From Marinicauda salina (GTDB lineage Bacteria; Pseudomonadota; Alphaproteobacteria; Caulobacterales; Maricaulaceae): 64,000 nt of DNA. Shown here piece by piece: positions 38,542 through 46,998 of this stretch. The DNA is taken from contig NZ_QEXV01000002.1 in NCBI RefSeq assembly GCF_003122085.1, positions 115,758-179,757 on the forward strand. Reading direction: 5' to 3'. Each line of letters starts with the position of its first letter. Within the stretch, counting starts at the first letter, position 1. Below the pieces are notes generated by a model. The model saw nothing but the letters and a program-made list of their open reading frames with translations. It did no database searches and was not told where the DNA came from. The position numbers were made by a program, and so were the translations under genes.

Positions 38542-39066
38542 TCACCCCGCCCTTTCGATCGCCTCGGTGATCAGTTCGCGCGCGCGGTCGACGCCGTGCC
38601 AGCCGCCGATCTTCACCCACTTGCGCGGCTCGAGATCCTTGTAGTGCTCGAAGAAGTGGGTGATGCGCGCGAGCTGGGCCTCGTGGACGTCGGTGTAGTC
38701 GCGGATCTCGTCGTAATAGGGGCTGAGCTTGGGGTGCGGCGCGGCGAGGATCTTCTCGTCGATGCCGCTCTCGTCCTCCATCAGCAGCACGCCGATCGGC
38801 CGGGTGCGCACGACGCAGCCCGGTATGAGCGAGGTCTGGCCGAGCACCATGACGTCGATCGGGTCGCCGTCGTCGGACAGGGTGTGGGGCACGAAGCCGT
38901 AATTGCACGGATAGCGCATGGGCGTGTGCAGGAAGCGGTCGACGAAGACCGTGCCGGCGTCCTTGTCCATCTCGTACTTCACCGGCTCGCCGCCGACGGG
39001 GACTTCGACGATGACGTTGATGTCGTCGGGCGGGTTCTCGCCGATGGAAATCTTGTCGAGGCGCAT
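38542..39066 (-). CDS. ppa: Inorganic pyrophosphatase
   Basis: Soluble family I pyrophosphatase, 174 residues. It has [20 protein letters not shown] near residue 16, the metal-binding [12 protein letters not shown], and the [19 protein letters not shown] segment. ATG 39066 is the family start; the longer frame upstream encodes no conserved sequence. It removes pyrophosphate made in biosynthesis, alongside the membrane enzyme encoded by hppA. Confidence 0.97.
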   Translation of the reverse strand: MRLDKISIGENPPDDINVIVEVPVGGEPVKYEMDKDAGTVFVDRFLHTPMRYPCNYGFVPHTLSDDGDPIDVMVLGQTSLIPGCVVRTRPIGVLLMEDESGIDEKILAAPHPKLSPYYDEIRDYTDVHEAQLARITHFFEHYKDLEPRKWVKIGGWHGVDRARELITEAIERAG

Positions 39067-39154
39067 GGGGAGGGCTCCGGCTTCTTTAAGGCGCGCGGAG
39101 ATAAGCCGGGCGCGCCCGGTCGGGCAAGCCGGGGACTGCACAGCGTGGACCGCG

Positions 39155-39190
39155 GCGCAAAGAAAAGCGGCGCCCCGCGAAGGGCGCCGC
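39155..39190 (-). terminator. Rho-independent terminator of the TonB-dependent receptor gene
   Basis: Stem GCGGCGCCC (39166-39174) / GGGCGCCGC (39181-39189); on the minus strand the stem is followed by TTTTCTTT, and it lies 32 bases past the receptor's stop codon and before ppa. Confidence 0.85.
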
Positions 39191-39220
39191 CGGAGAGAGA
39201 CCCGAACGGGTCGACAGGTT

Positions 39221-41614
39221 CTAGTATTGCTTGCGGATCGTGATCCCGAACGTCCGCGGCTGGTTGGTGCGGAACGCCAGGCGGGCGCGTCCGCCGCGCT
39301 CCCGGTCGAACGACAGGTTCGCGTTCTCGTCGAAGACATTGTCGACGAAGACCGTGATCTGCAGATCGCCGTAATCGAGGCCGGCGCTGAGATAGGCGAC
39401 CTCATAGGGATCCAGCTCGAGATCGAGCGACGTCACCTCGGTCCCGGTCGCCCCGCCGAAGGGCAGGCCGGAGACGAAGTCGCCGGCTCCGGGGACCTGG
39501 TCGCCCGGCTGGGTGTAGCGCGACCCGATATGCTGGACCGCCGCGGTCACGAAACCTTCCGCCGTCGCGCCCGCCCAGGGCGCCGGGAAGGTGTAGATCG
39601 CGCTCGCGGAGAACTGCGTCTCCGGCACGGAGGCCAGGCGGTTGCCCTCCTCGACGCCGCCGAGAATCGAGCCGTCGCCGGCCCGGACGGTGGAATCGAA
39701 CTCGGCCTCGACCACGCTGCCGGCGAAAGCCAGCGTCAGCCCGTTGGTCGGCTGCAGGGTCAGTTCGGCCTCGACGCCGGCGGTGTGCGCCTCGGGCACG
39801 TTGAACGAGATCCGCGACGAGCAGGAGCCCGCGTCCAGCGTCACCTGGAGATCGCTGATGTCGGTATAGAAGGCCGCCGCGTTGAACGTCACGCCGCGGC
39901 TCTGCGACTTCACGCCGACTTCGTAGTTCCACAGCGTCTCGTCGTCATAGTCCTGAAAGGCGCCGAAGGTCGCGAGGTCCGCCGGCGTGCACAGCGCGGT
40001 GTTGAGCGGGTCGTTGACGCCGCCCAGGCGGAAGCCCTGGGAGGCCTGCGCGTTGAGCGTCAGCTCGTCGTTGACTGCGTAGCTCGCCATGAAGCGCGGC
40101 GTGAAGCCGTCCGACGAGGTCTCGTCGACGACGCCCGTGTCGCCCGCGGCGAACAGGCCGCCGGTCGTGATGGTCCGCGTCTCGTCGAACTCGTACCAGC
40201 GTCCGCCGGCGGTCAGGTCGAGCCGGTCGGTCGCCGCCCAGGTGGCTTCGCCGAACACGGCCAGCTGCTCGATCGTGTAGGGCAGGTCCGAGTTGAACGG
40301 CGAGTCGGCCGGGAAGCCGTTGGCCACCGCCGCCGACGTGCCGGCGCCGAGCGTGGCGTCGGTGAACGCGTCGTATCCCGGGGTGGGAAGGCGCTGGGCG
40401 TAGACCCGGTCGGTCTCGGCGTAGAAGGCGCCGATGATCCATTCGAGCGGACCGGCGCCGTTGGAGCTCAGCCGGACCTCCTGGGTGAACTGCTCGACTT
40501 CGGTGGTATCGCGCAGGTTCGAGGGCAGCAGCACGCCCGCGTCCGGAAATCCGAGATCGACCGAGACGCTGCCGCTCAGCGCGCTGGCGTCGCGGCTGAC
40601 GAGGATGCTGCGGTCCGTGTAGCTGCTGATCGAGGTCAGCGTCGCCGGCCCGAAATCGTAGCTGGCGGTGAGGTCGGCCAGCAGGAATTCGTCGCTGAAG
40701 CCTTCGTCGAGCAACAGGTATTGCTGACGCTCGCCCAGCTGGATCGCCGGCCGCGTCGTCGTGTAGGGGTTGGCGTAGAGATTGTAGACTTCCTGGCGGT
40801 TGAAGCCGTCGGTCTCGATCTCCTGGTAGACGACGCGCGGCGTGATCGTGAGATTTTCCGTCGGCTCGAAGCGCAACGCGGCGCGCACGCCCGTCCGGCT
40901 GCCGCTGTTGACGTTCTCGTCAACGCCGCCGCCCTCGCGCAGCGCGTCGATGAAGCCCCCGTACTCGGTGTGGTAGCCGACGACGCGCAGCGCGGCCGTC
41001 TCGCCGAGCGGCATGTTCGCCATGCCCTTGATATGGCCGCCGGTCCCGCCGTCGTCGATCTGATTGATCTCGGCTTCGGCGGAGGCCTCGAACCCGCTCG
41101 GGTCGGGCTCATTGGTGATGTAGCGGATCGTGCCCCCGATCGACCCGGATCCGAACAGCGTGCCCTGCGGCCCGCGCAGCGTCTCCACCCGGTTGAGGTC
41201 GTAGAGATCGATATCCGGCGTGAACAGGGACAGCGAGATCACCGATTCGTCGAGATAGACGCCGACCTGCTCCTTCACGCCGGGCTGGTCGCGCACGATC
41301 TGGCCGGCCGACACGCCGCGGATCGCCACCTGGCTCTGGCCGGGCCCGAGATTCTGGATCGAGAGGCCCGCGATATTGCGCGAGAGATCCTCGAGCGTAT
41401 CCGCGCCCGTGCGCTGGATATCGGCCTGGGTCTGGGCGTTGATCGAGAAGGGAACATCCTGAAGCGACTGCTCGCGTTTCGTCGCGGTGACCACGATGAC
41501 TTCCGTCTCTTCAACGGCGCCGGCCGGCTCCTGCGCATGAGCCGCACCTGCCAGCGCGAGCGCAAGCCAGCTCACGCCCGCTCCCGAAAAAAGAACGCTC
41601 TTTGGATATTTCAT
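39221..41614 (-). CDS. TonB-dependent outer-membrane receptor
   Basis: Energy-dependent importer of iron complexes, vitamins or sugars across the outer membrane; 797 residues. Signal peptide [16 protein letters not shown] through AAHAQ, TonB box [18 protein letters not shown], plug domain with [16 protein letters not shown] and [19 protein letters not shown], then a long beta barrel ending in [11 protein letters not shown], with the terminal aromatic of outer-membrane proteins. ATG 41614 has GGGGAGA upstream on the minus strand; an earlier ATG at 41647 is less likely. The CirA/FecA-like sequence does not reveal the substrate, and neighbours give no clue. Confidence 0.93.
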   Translation of the reverse strand: MKYPKSVLFSGAGVSWLALALAGAAHAQEPAGAVEETEVIVVTATKREQSLQDVPFSINAQTQADIQRTGADTLEDLSRNIAGLSIQNLGPGQSQVAIRGVSAGQIVRDQPGVKEQVGVYLDESVISLSLFTPDIDLYDLNRVETLRGPQGTLFGSGSIGGTIRYITNEPDPSGFEASAEAEINQIDDGGTGGHIKGMANMPLGETAALRVVGYHTEYGGFIDALREGGGVDENVNSGSRTGVRAALRFEPTENLTITPRVVYQEIETDGFNRQEVYNLYANPYTTTRPAIQLGERQQYLLLDEGFSDEFLLADLTASYDFGPATLTSISSYTDRSILVSRDASALSGSVSVDLGFPDAGVLLPSNLRDTTEVEQFTQEVRLSSNGAGPLEWIIGAFYAETDRVYAQRLPTPGYDAFTDATLGAGTSAAVANGFPADSPFNSDLPYTIEQLAVFGEATWAATDRLDLTAGGRWYEFDETRTITTGGLFAAGDTGVVDETSSDGFTPRFMASYAVNDELTLNAQASQGFRLGGVNDPLNTALCTPADLATFGAFQDYDDETLWNYEVGVKSQSRGVTFNAAAFYTDISDLQVTLDAGSCSSRISFNVPEAHTAGVEAELTLQPTNGLTLAFAGSVVEAEFDSTVRAGDGSILGGVEEGNRLASVPETQFSASAIYTFPAPWAGATAEGFVTAAVQHIGSRYTQPGDQVPGAGDFVSGLPFGGATGTEVTSLDLELDPYEVAYLSAGLDYGDLQITVFVDNVFDENANLSFDRERGGRARLAFRTNQPRTFGITIRKQY

Positions 41615-41768
41615 CGCTTTCTCCCCGTGCTCATTTTCTATGAACAAAGGTTAACGCGGCTCACGGCGATGTGAATGCATGAAATATGATGAAATGCAGC
41701 AGCCCGATCCGCGCGCAGCCCAGTCCACGCGATTGCGCGCGCCGGGGCGGGCGGCTAGCTTGCGCGCC

Positions 41769-42317
41769 ATGACACGCCTCATCGCACTCTTCGCCGCCTT
41801 CGCCTTCGCCACCGCCTCGGCCGCGGCGCAACCCGTCGACCCCACGGCGCGCGACGCCGTCGTCGAGTACGGCGGCCCTGAGCCGGTCGTCGTCGAAACG
41901 GACGCCGGACCGGTGCGATTCTCCGCCGAGATCGCCGACACCCCGGCCAGCCGCCAGCGCGGCATGATGTGGCGGGAGTCGATCGCGCCGGACGAGGCGA
42001 TGCTGTTCGATTTCGGCCAGGTGCGCCCGGTCACGATCTGGATGCGGAACACGCTGATCCCGCTGGACATCGTCTATATCCGCGCCGACGGCACGATCGC
42101 CAAGGTGGTCGCTCACGCCCAGCCGCGCTCGCTGCGCCAGCTGCCGTCGGATTTCCCGGTGATCGGCGTGCTGGAAATCGCCGGCGGTCGCGCCGCCCAG
42201 GCGGGGATCGCGCCGGGCGACCTCGTCCGCCACGCCATGTTCGGCACGACCGAGGCCGATGCGCCGGAGACCGAGGCGCCCGCCGACGCTGACGCGTCCG
42301 AGGGCGGGGAGGGCTGA
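41769..42317 (+). CDS. Secreted DUF192 protein
   Basis: A 182-residue protein with signal peptide MTRLIALFAAFAFATASAAA and a DUF192 domain (about residues 38-155): RFSAEIADTPASRQRGMMWR, MLFDFGQVRPVTIWMRNTLI, IPLDIVYIRADGTIAKVV and IGVLEIAGGRAAQAGIAPGD. The C-terminal tail is acidic. DUF192 proteins are small exported proteins of unproven role. I use ATG 41769, where the signal peptide begins. It is divergent from the TonB receptor and followed by tRNA-Pro. Confidence 0.88.
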   Translation: MTRLIALFAAFAFATASAAAQPVDPTARDAVVEYGGPEPVVVETDAGPVRFSAEIADTPASRQRGMMWRESIAPDEAMLFDFGQVRPVTIWMRNTLIPLDIVYIRADGTIAKVVAHAQPRSLRQLPSDFPVIGVLEIAGGRAAQAGIAPGDLVRHAMFGTTEADAPETEAPADADASEGGEG

Positions 42318-42362
42318 TCGGCTTGCCTCGCCGGCCGGCGCGGCCTAAACCGGCGTCGGCGC

Positions 42363-42439
42363 CGGGGCGTAGCGCAGCCTGGTAGCGCATCTGCTTTGGG
42401 AGCAGAGGGTCGCTGGTTCGAATCCGGCCGCCCCGACCA
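42363..42439 (+). tRNA. tRNA-Pro (anticodon TGG)
   Basis: Acceptor CGGGGCG / CGCCCCG, D stem GCGC / GCGC, anticodon stem TCTGC / GCAGA with loop TTTGGGA (anticodon TGG), T-arm GGTTCGAATCC and encoded CCA at 42437-42439. Second proline tRNA of the window. Confidence 0.97.
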
Positions 42440-42496
42440 ACTCAATCCGCTTCGGCGTCGGCCGCCGCAAGCGTCATCAGGTGAGGACGATCGCTC

Positions 42497-42802
42497 ATGT
42501 TCGCGAAGATCTATCGCCCGTCGAAAACCGCCATGCAGTCGGGCCGCGCGAAGACCAAGCGCTGGGTGCTCGAGTTCGAACCCCGTCACGCCAAGCGGCC
42601 CGATCCCCTGATGGGCTGGGCGAGCAGCACCGACATGCAGCGCCAGGTCACGCTTCGCTTCGACACGAAGGACGAGGCGGTCGAATACGCGCGGCGCCAC
42701 GGCATTCCCTTCCGCGTGCGCGACGTTCATGAAGCGCCACGTCCCGTGAAGTCATATGCGTCCAATTTCGCCTATGACCGCAAGGAGCCCTGGTCGCACT
42801 GA
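42497..42802 (+). CDS. NDUFS4-like complex I accessory subunit
   Basis: A 101-residue protein of the ETC complex I 'conserved region' family, the bacterial counterpart of mitochondrial NDUFS4 (18-kDa subunit) found in alphaproteobacterial NADH dehydrogenase. Signature stretches: MFAKIYRPSKTAMQSGRAKT, RWVLEFEPRHAKRPDPLMGW, and VTLRFDTKDEAVEYARRHGI. It stands alone between tRNA-Pro and tRNA-Arg, away from the nuo genes. Confidence 0.93.
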   Translation: MFAKIYRPSKTAMQSGRAKTKRWVLEFEPRHAKRPDPLMGWASSTDMQRQVTLRFDTKDEAVEYARRHGIPFRVRDVHEAPRPVKSYASNFAYDRKEPWSH

Positions 42803-42810
42803 ACCGCGAC

Positions 42811-42887
42811 GCCTCCGTAGCTCAACCGGATAGAGCACCCGCCTTCTAAGCGGACGGTTGCAGGTTCGAGTCCTGCCGGAGGCGCCA
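42811..42887 (+). tRNA. tRNA-Arg (anticodon TCT)
   Basis: Acceptor GCCTCCG / CGGAGGC, discriminator G, encoded CCA 42885-42887, D-arm GCTC / GAGC, loop CTTCTAA with anticodon TCT, T-arm CAGGTTCGAGTCCTG. The outermost anticodon-stem position is a C-A mismatch. Reads AGA and AGG. Confidence 0.95.
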
Positions 42888-42896
42888 GACCCTGCC

Positions 42897-44036
42897 CTAA
42901 TCCGCCAGCGCCTGCTCGATATCCGCCCAGAGATCATCGACGTCCTCCAGCCCGATCGCGAGCCGGATCAGCGCGCCGTCGGCCGTCCAGGAGCCGGCCG
43001 GTCGCCTGAGCTGGCGATCGCAGGGCATCGCCAGGCTCTCGAACCCGCCCCAGGAGAAGCCCAGCGCGATGAGCTCGAGGCGATCGAGCATCGCCTCGGC
43101 CTCGCGCCCCGATACGTCCTTCAGGACCACGCCGAAGCATCCCGCCGCGCCCGAGAAATCGCGTCGGAACAGCGTGTTGTCCGGGCTGTCCTCGAGACCT
43201 GGATGCAGCACCTCGGCGACGCGCGGATGCGCCTGCAGGCGTCGGGCGATCTCCAGGCCCGACGCGCCGGATCGCTCCATTCGGAGCGCCAGCGTCCGAT
43301 ACCCCCGCAGGGCGAGGAAGGCGTCGTCCGGCGAGACATGCAGCCCGTAGCGGATCTCCCGCCGCGCGAGCGCATCGGCGTCGTCTCCGCGCGCCGCCAC
43401 CGAGCCCATCAGGAAGTCGGCATGGCCGCCCACATACTTGGTCAGCGCCTGGGCGGCGAAATCGACGCCGAGCTCCAGCGGATTCATCAGGAGGCCCGCG
43501 CTCCAGGTGTCGTCGATCACCGTCTTCGCGCCGACGCGGCGTGCCGCGTCCGCGATCGCGGGAACGTCCTGAACCTCGAAGGTGAGCGAGCCGGGCGACT
43601 CCATCAGGACGCACCGCGTCTCCTCGGAAAGCAGGTCGGCGATGCCGGCGCCGATCCGGGGAGCGTAGTAGCGCGGCGTGACGCCAAGCCGGGGCAGCTC
43701 CTCGTCGCAGAAATAGCGCACCGGACCGTAGACGCTGTCGGAGATGAGCGCCTCGCCGGGGCCCTCCACGGCCAGCCGCAGCGCGAGCGCGACCGCGGCG
43801 AGTCCCGACGACGCGAGCGCGACATGGTCGGCGCCGTAGAGATCGGCGAGCGCATCGCGGAGTTCGGCCTGCGGGCTGAGCCCGCCGCGCGCGTAGTGGA
43901 AGGGGCGTTTCGCAGGTGCGTAGAGGGCTTCCGAGCTTCGAGCCAGCAGGGTCGAGGCGCGCTGGACCGACGGGTTGACCAGTCCGTCGTCGTCGTCGGG
44001 CCGCCCGGCATGGATCAGGCGCGTGGTTCGTTTCAT
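42897..44036 (-). CDS. metC: Cystathionine beta-lyase
   Basis: PLP enzyme that cleaves cystathionine to homocysteine in methionine synthesis. The 379-residue protein belongs to the Cys/Met metabolism family: Y48 and R50 (FHYARGG), SSGLAAVALALRLA, VIDDTWSAGLLMNPLELGVD and the PLP lysine K200 in ALTKYVGGHADFLMGSV. Closest in style to MetC; cystathionine gamma-synthase or -lyase activity cannot be excluded. cysK lies 1.1 kb away on the same strand, giving a local sulfur amino-acid theme. Confidence 0.9.
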   Translation of the reverse strand: MKRTTRLIHAGRPDDDDGLVNPSVQRASTLLARSSEALYAPAKRPFHYARGGLSPQAELRDALADLYGADHVALASSGLAAVALALRLAVEGPGEALISDSVYGPVRYFCDEELPRLGVTPRYYAPRIGAGIADLLSEETRCVLMESPGSLTFEVQDVPAIADAARRVGAKTVIDDTWSAGLLMNPLELGVDFAAQALTKYVGGHADFLMGSVAARGDDADALARREIRYGLHVSPDDAFLALRGYRTLALRMERSGASGLEIARRLQAHPRVAEVLHPGLEDSPDNTLFRRDFSGAAGCFGVVLKDVSGREAEAMLDRLELIALGFSWGGFESLAMPCDRQLRRPAGSWTADGALIRLAIGLEDVDDLWADIEQALAD

Positions 44037-44101
44037 GTCGACGCCGCTTCCGCTGTTCGCTAAACCCGAAGCGTGCCCCAGCCTTAGGCCCGGAGGAAGA
44101 G

Positions 44102-45163
44102 GTGGCGACTGCGCCGTTCTTCGATCTGTTCACGCCGCGTCGTCTCGCACGCGCGGCGGCGGCGTTCGCGTTGGGTTTCACGGTTTCCGAGAGCGGATTC
44201 GAGGAAATGGGCTCCCAGCTGGAGGCGGTCCGCGATCGCGGCGTGCTGCGCTGCGGTGTGGACACCGGGCTGGAAGGCTTCGCGATCCGCAATGAAGAGG
44301 GCCGCTGGACGGGCTTCGAAGCCGATCTCTGTCGCGCCTACGCCGCGGCTTTCCTGGGCGACGCCCGCCGGGTCGAGTTCGTGCCGCTGACGACGGCGGA
44401 GCGCTTCGAGGCCGTCGTCGACGGCCGCGCCGACATCCTGATCCGCAACACCAGCTGGACCTTTGCGCGCGACGCCGGCTTCGAGGTGAGCTTCGCGGGC
44501 GTCTACTATTATGACGGCCAGGGCTTCATGACCCCAGCCGATCTCGGCGTGTCGAGCGCCCGGGAGCTTGACGGCGCGCGCATCTGCGTTCAACGGGCGA
44601 CCACGACCGTTCTCAATCTCAACGACTACGCCGCGACCTACGACATCAGCTTCACGCCCGTCGAAAGGGAGACGGCGGCGGCCGCGCTCGAATCCTACGA
44701 GGCCGGCGAGTGCGACGCGTTCACCAACGACATCTCTTCGCTGGCCGGCCTGCGCGTGACGCTCGAGGATCCCGAGGCGCATGTCCTGCTGCCCGACGTG
44801 ATCTCCAAGGAGCCGCTCGGGCCCGTGGTTTCGGCCGATGATCCGCGCTTCGCCGAAGCCGCGCGCTGGGTGCTGTATGCGCTCATCGCCGCCGAGGAGT
44901 ACGGGGTCACCCGCGACAATGCCCGCGAGCTTGCGGAGACCTCGCGCAATCCGGAGGTCCGCCGCCTGCTCGGCGCGGAGGGCGCGATCGGCGAAGAGCT
45001 TTATCTCGAGCCGGACTTTGCGCTCGATGCGATCGCCGCCGTCGGCAATTACGGCGAGCTGTTCGAGCGGCATCTCGGAGCTGACTCGCGTCTCGGCCTC
45101 AGGCGCGGCCTCAACGCGCAATGGTCCCAGGGCGGGCTGCTCTACGCGCCGCCTTTCCGCTAG
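44102..45163 (+). CDS. Amino-acid ABC transporter substrate-binding protein
   Basis: Periplasmic binding protein family 3, 353 residues, related to AapJ-type general amino-acid binding proteins: LRCGVDTGLEGFAIRNEEG, WTGFEADLCRAYAAAFLGD, GRADILIRNTSWTFARDAG and the C-terminal RGLNAQWSQGGLLYAPPFR. The N-terminus is only weakly hydrophobic (AAAAFALGFTVS) and preceded by basic residues. GTG 44102 has GGAGGAAG upstream. No permease or ATPase genes are adjacent, so it is an orphan that may serve transporter genes elsewhere. The end overlaps cysK by four bases. Confidence 0.88.
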   Translation: MATAPFFDLFTPRRLARAAAAFALGFTVSESGFEEMGSQLEAVRDRGVLRCGVDTGLEGFAIRNEEGRWTGFEADLCRAYAAAFLGDARRVEFVPLTTAERFEAVVDGRADILIRNTSWTFARDAGFEVSFAGVYYYDGQGFMTPADLGVSSARELDGARICVQRATTTVLNLNDYAATYDISFTPVERETAAAALESYEAGECDAFTNDISSLAGLRVTLEDPEAHVLLPDVISKEPLGPVVSADDPRFAEAARWVLYALIAAEEYGVTRDNARELAETSRNPEVRRLLGAEGAIGEELYLEPDFALDAIAAVGNYGELFERHLGADSRLGLRRGLNAQWSQGGLLYAPPFR

Positions 45164-46170
45164 GCGGCGTCCATCCACGGCGGGACCGGCAATTCCTTCT
45201 CGCGCAGGAAATCCGGGTTGTAGAGCTTCGACTGATAGCGCTGGCCGTGATCGCAGAGAATGGTCACGATGGTGTGGCCGGGTCCCATCTTGCGCGCCAG
45301 TCGGACCGCGCCGGCGATATTGATCCCGGCCGAGCCGCCCAGGCACAGGCCTTCCTCCTGGACCAGGTCGAACAGGATCTCGAGCGCCTCGGCGTCGGGT
45401 ATCCGGAAGGCCTCGTCGATCTCGACGTCCTCCAGGTTCGCCGTGATGCGGCTCTGGCCGATGCCCTCGGTGATCGAGGTCCCCTCGGCCTTGAGCTCGC
45501 CATGGGCGTAATAACCGTAGAGCGCCGCGCCGCCGGGATCGGCGAGTGCGATCCGCACGTCCTTGCGGCGTTCCTTGAGCGCCATCGACACCCCGCCGAT
45601 CGTGCCGCCCGAGCCGACGGCGGCGGCGAAACCGTCGACCTTCCCGCCGAGCTGGTCCCAGATCTCCGGGCCGGTGGTTTCGTAGTGCGCCTTGCGATTG
45701 GCGATGTTGTCGAACTGGTTGGCCCAGATCGCCCCGTTCGGCTCGGACGCGTTCAATTCCTCGGCGAGACGGCCGGAGTAGCGCGCATAGTGGTTGGGGT
45801 TGGAGTAGGGCGCGGCGTCGACCTCGATCAGCTCGGCGCCCATCAGCCGGATCGCATCCCGCTTCTCCTGTGATTGGGTGCGCGGGAAAACGATCACCGT
45901 GCGATAGCCGAGCGCGGATCCGACCATCGCCAGGCCGATGCCCGTATTGCCCGCCGTGCCCTCCACGATGGTCCCGCCGGGCCTGAGCAGGCCCTTCTCC
46001 TCGGCGTCGCGGATGATGCCCAGCGCGGCGCGATCCTTCACCGAGCCGCCCGGATTGAGGAACTCGCACTTGCCGAGGATCTCGCAACCAGTCTCTTCGG
46101 AGGCTTTGCGAAGGCGGAGGAGCGGGGTGTTCCCGATCAGGTCGATGACGTTGGTCGCGGCGGCGGGCAT
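45160..46170 (-). CDS. cysK: Cysteine synthase A
   Basis: O-acetylserine sulfhydrylase: makes cysteine from O-acetylserine and sulfide. The 336-residue PLP enzyme has K45 in LNPGGSVKDRAALG, the phosphate-binding GTAGNTGIGLAMVG, the YSNPNHYARYSGRLAEEL segment and VGSGGTIGGVSMAL. ATG 46170 is chosen by alignment to the family start (NVIDLIGNTPLLRLRKASE). It is somewhat longer at the C-terminus than E. coli CysK, like the group that also acts on larger substrates. Confidence 0.93.
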   Translation of the reverse strand: MPAAATNVIDLIGNTPLLRLRKASEETGCEILGKCEFLNPGGSVKDRAALGIIRDAEEKGLLRPGGTIVEGTAGNTGIGLAMVGSALGYRTVIVFPRTQSQEKRDAIRLMGAELIEVDAAPYSNPNHYARYSGRLAEELNASEPNGAIWANQFDNIANRKAHYETTGPEIWDQLGGKVDGFAAAVGSGGTIGGVSMALKERRKDVRIALADPGGAALYGYYAHGELKAEGTSITEGIGQSRITANLEDVEIDEAFRIPDAEALEILFDLVQEEGLCLGGSAGINIAGAVRLARKMGPGHTIVTILCDHGQRYQSKLYNPDFLREKELPVPPWMDAA

Positions 46171-46255
46171 GGCGCGGTCTCCTCGTGAAGGTGACCGCAA
46201 GCTAGGCGCCCCCGCCTGGGGGTTCAACGCCGGCAGGGCGCGAATGAAGCGGCCG

Positions 46256-46283
46256 TGATCCGAACAGCGGGGCGACGCGTATT
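46256..46283 (+). promoter_or_regulatory. Candidate ECF11 (RpoE-ChrR type) promoter of DUF6134-phrB-SDR operon
   Basis: TGATCC (46256-46261), 16 bases, CGTATT (46278-46283), about 31 bases before the first start codon. The same TGATCC-16-CGTA arrangement stands upstream of the photolyase operon at 54438-54411. TGATCC with a CGTA-type -10 is the form described for ECF11 sigma factors, which respond to singlet oxygen. Sigma factor and anti-sigma genes are not in the window. Confidence 0.65.
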
Positions 46284-46314
46284 ACGTATGTCCAGTTCAG
46301 GCAGGAGCCCCCTC

Positions 46315-46995
46315 ATGATCCGCGCCCTCGCATTCGTCGTTTGCCTCGCCGCCGCGCCGGCCGCCGTCGCGGACGTCGCGCCGGAGCCCGAGCCCCGCCC
46401 GGGCCAGTCGATCGTGTTCGACGTCTATCGCGGGAATGCGGAATTCGGCGAGCATCGCGTCGAGTTCTCCGAAGAAGAAGATGCGCTCAAAGTCGACGTC
46501 TCCATTCGCCTCCGGGCCGGCCTCGGTCCGATCACCATGTTCCGCTACGAACACGAGTCCACGGAACGCTGGCGCGGCGACGAGCTCGTCTCGCTGCGCG
46601 CGCGCACGCTGAAGGACGGCGAGACTTACCGCGTGGCGGCCGAGCGCACGCGCGAAGGCCTGCGGGTCCGCGGCGAGGACGAGGCCGGGGCTTTCGACGA
46701 ATTGTTCCAGTCGGCGCCGCCGCCGTCCTCGCACTGGCATCGCTACGGCGTCGAGCTCGACCGGATGATCAGCACCGAGACCGGGCGGCCCCTGCCGGTC
46801 GACGTGCAGTATCTCGGCGAGGAGCGCATCGCGGGAGACGGCGGCACGATCCGCGCTCACCGGTTCCGCGTCGTCAGCGATATCACCGTCGATCTCTGGT
46901 ATGACGAGAACGGCCACTGGGCCGGCTGCGCCTTCGAAGCCCGCGGCCAGTCGATCCGCTATGTCCGCCGCGCGCCGCCGCAAAGCTTCAGCTGA
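46315..46995 (+). CDS. Secreted DUF6134 family protein
   Basis: A 226-residue protein with a signal peptide (MIRALAFVVCLAAAPAAVAD), so it is exported. The rest is a strand-rich barrel-like domain: IVFDVYRGNAEFGEHRVEFS, MFRYEHESTERWRGDELVSL, SHWHRYGVELDRMI and DITVDLWYDENGHWAGCAFE, matching DUF6134, a family of unknown function. ATG 46315 is preferred because AGGAG lies at 46303-46307 and the longer frame would start inside the putative promoter. It is the first gene of an operon with two light/stress-type genes, three bases before phrB, which hints at a role in the same response. Confidence 0.8.
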   Translation: MIRALAFVVCLAAAPAAVADVAPEPEPRPGQSIVFDVYRGNAEFGEHRVEFSEEEDALKVDVSIRLRAGLGPITMFRYEHESTERWRGDELVSLRARTLKDGETYRVAAERTREGLRVRGEDEAGAFDELFQSAPPPSSHWHRYGVELDRMISTETGRPLPVDVQYLGEERIAGDGGTIRAHRFRVVSDITVDLWYDENGHWAGCAFEARGQSIRYVRRAPPQSFS

Positions 46996-46998
46996 GCC

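Noticed and set aside
38918..41674. 918-codon plus-strand frame opposite the TonB receptor
   Set aside because: Antisense shadow; the receptor has signal peptide, TonB box and barrel end on the minus strand.
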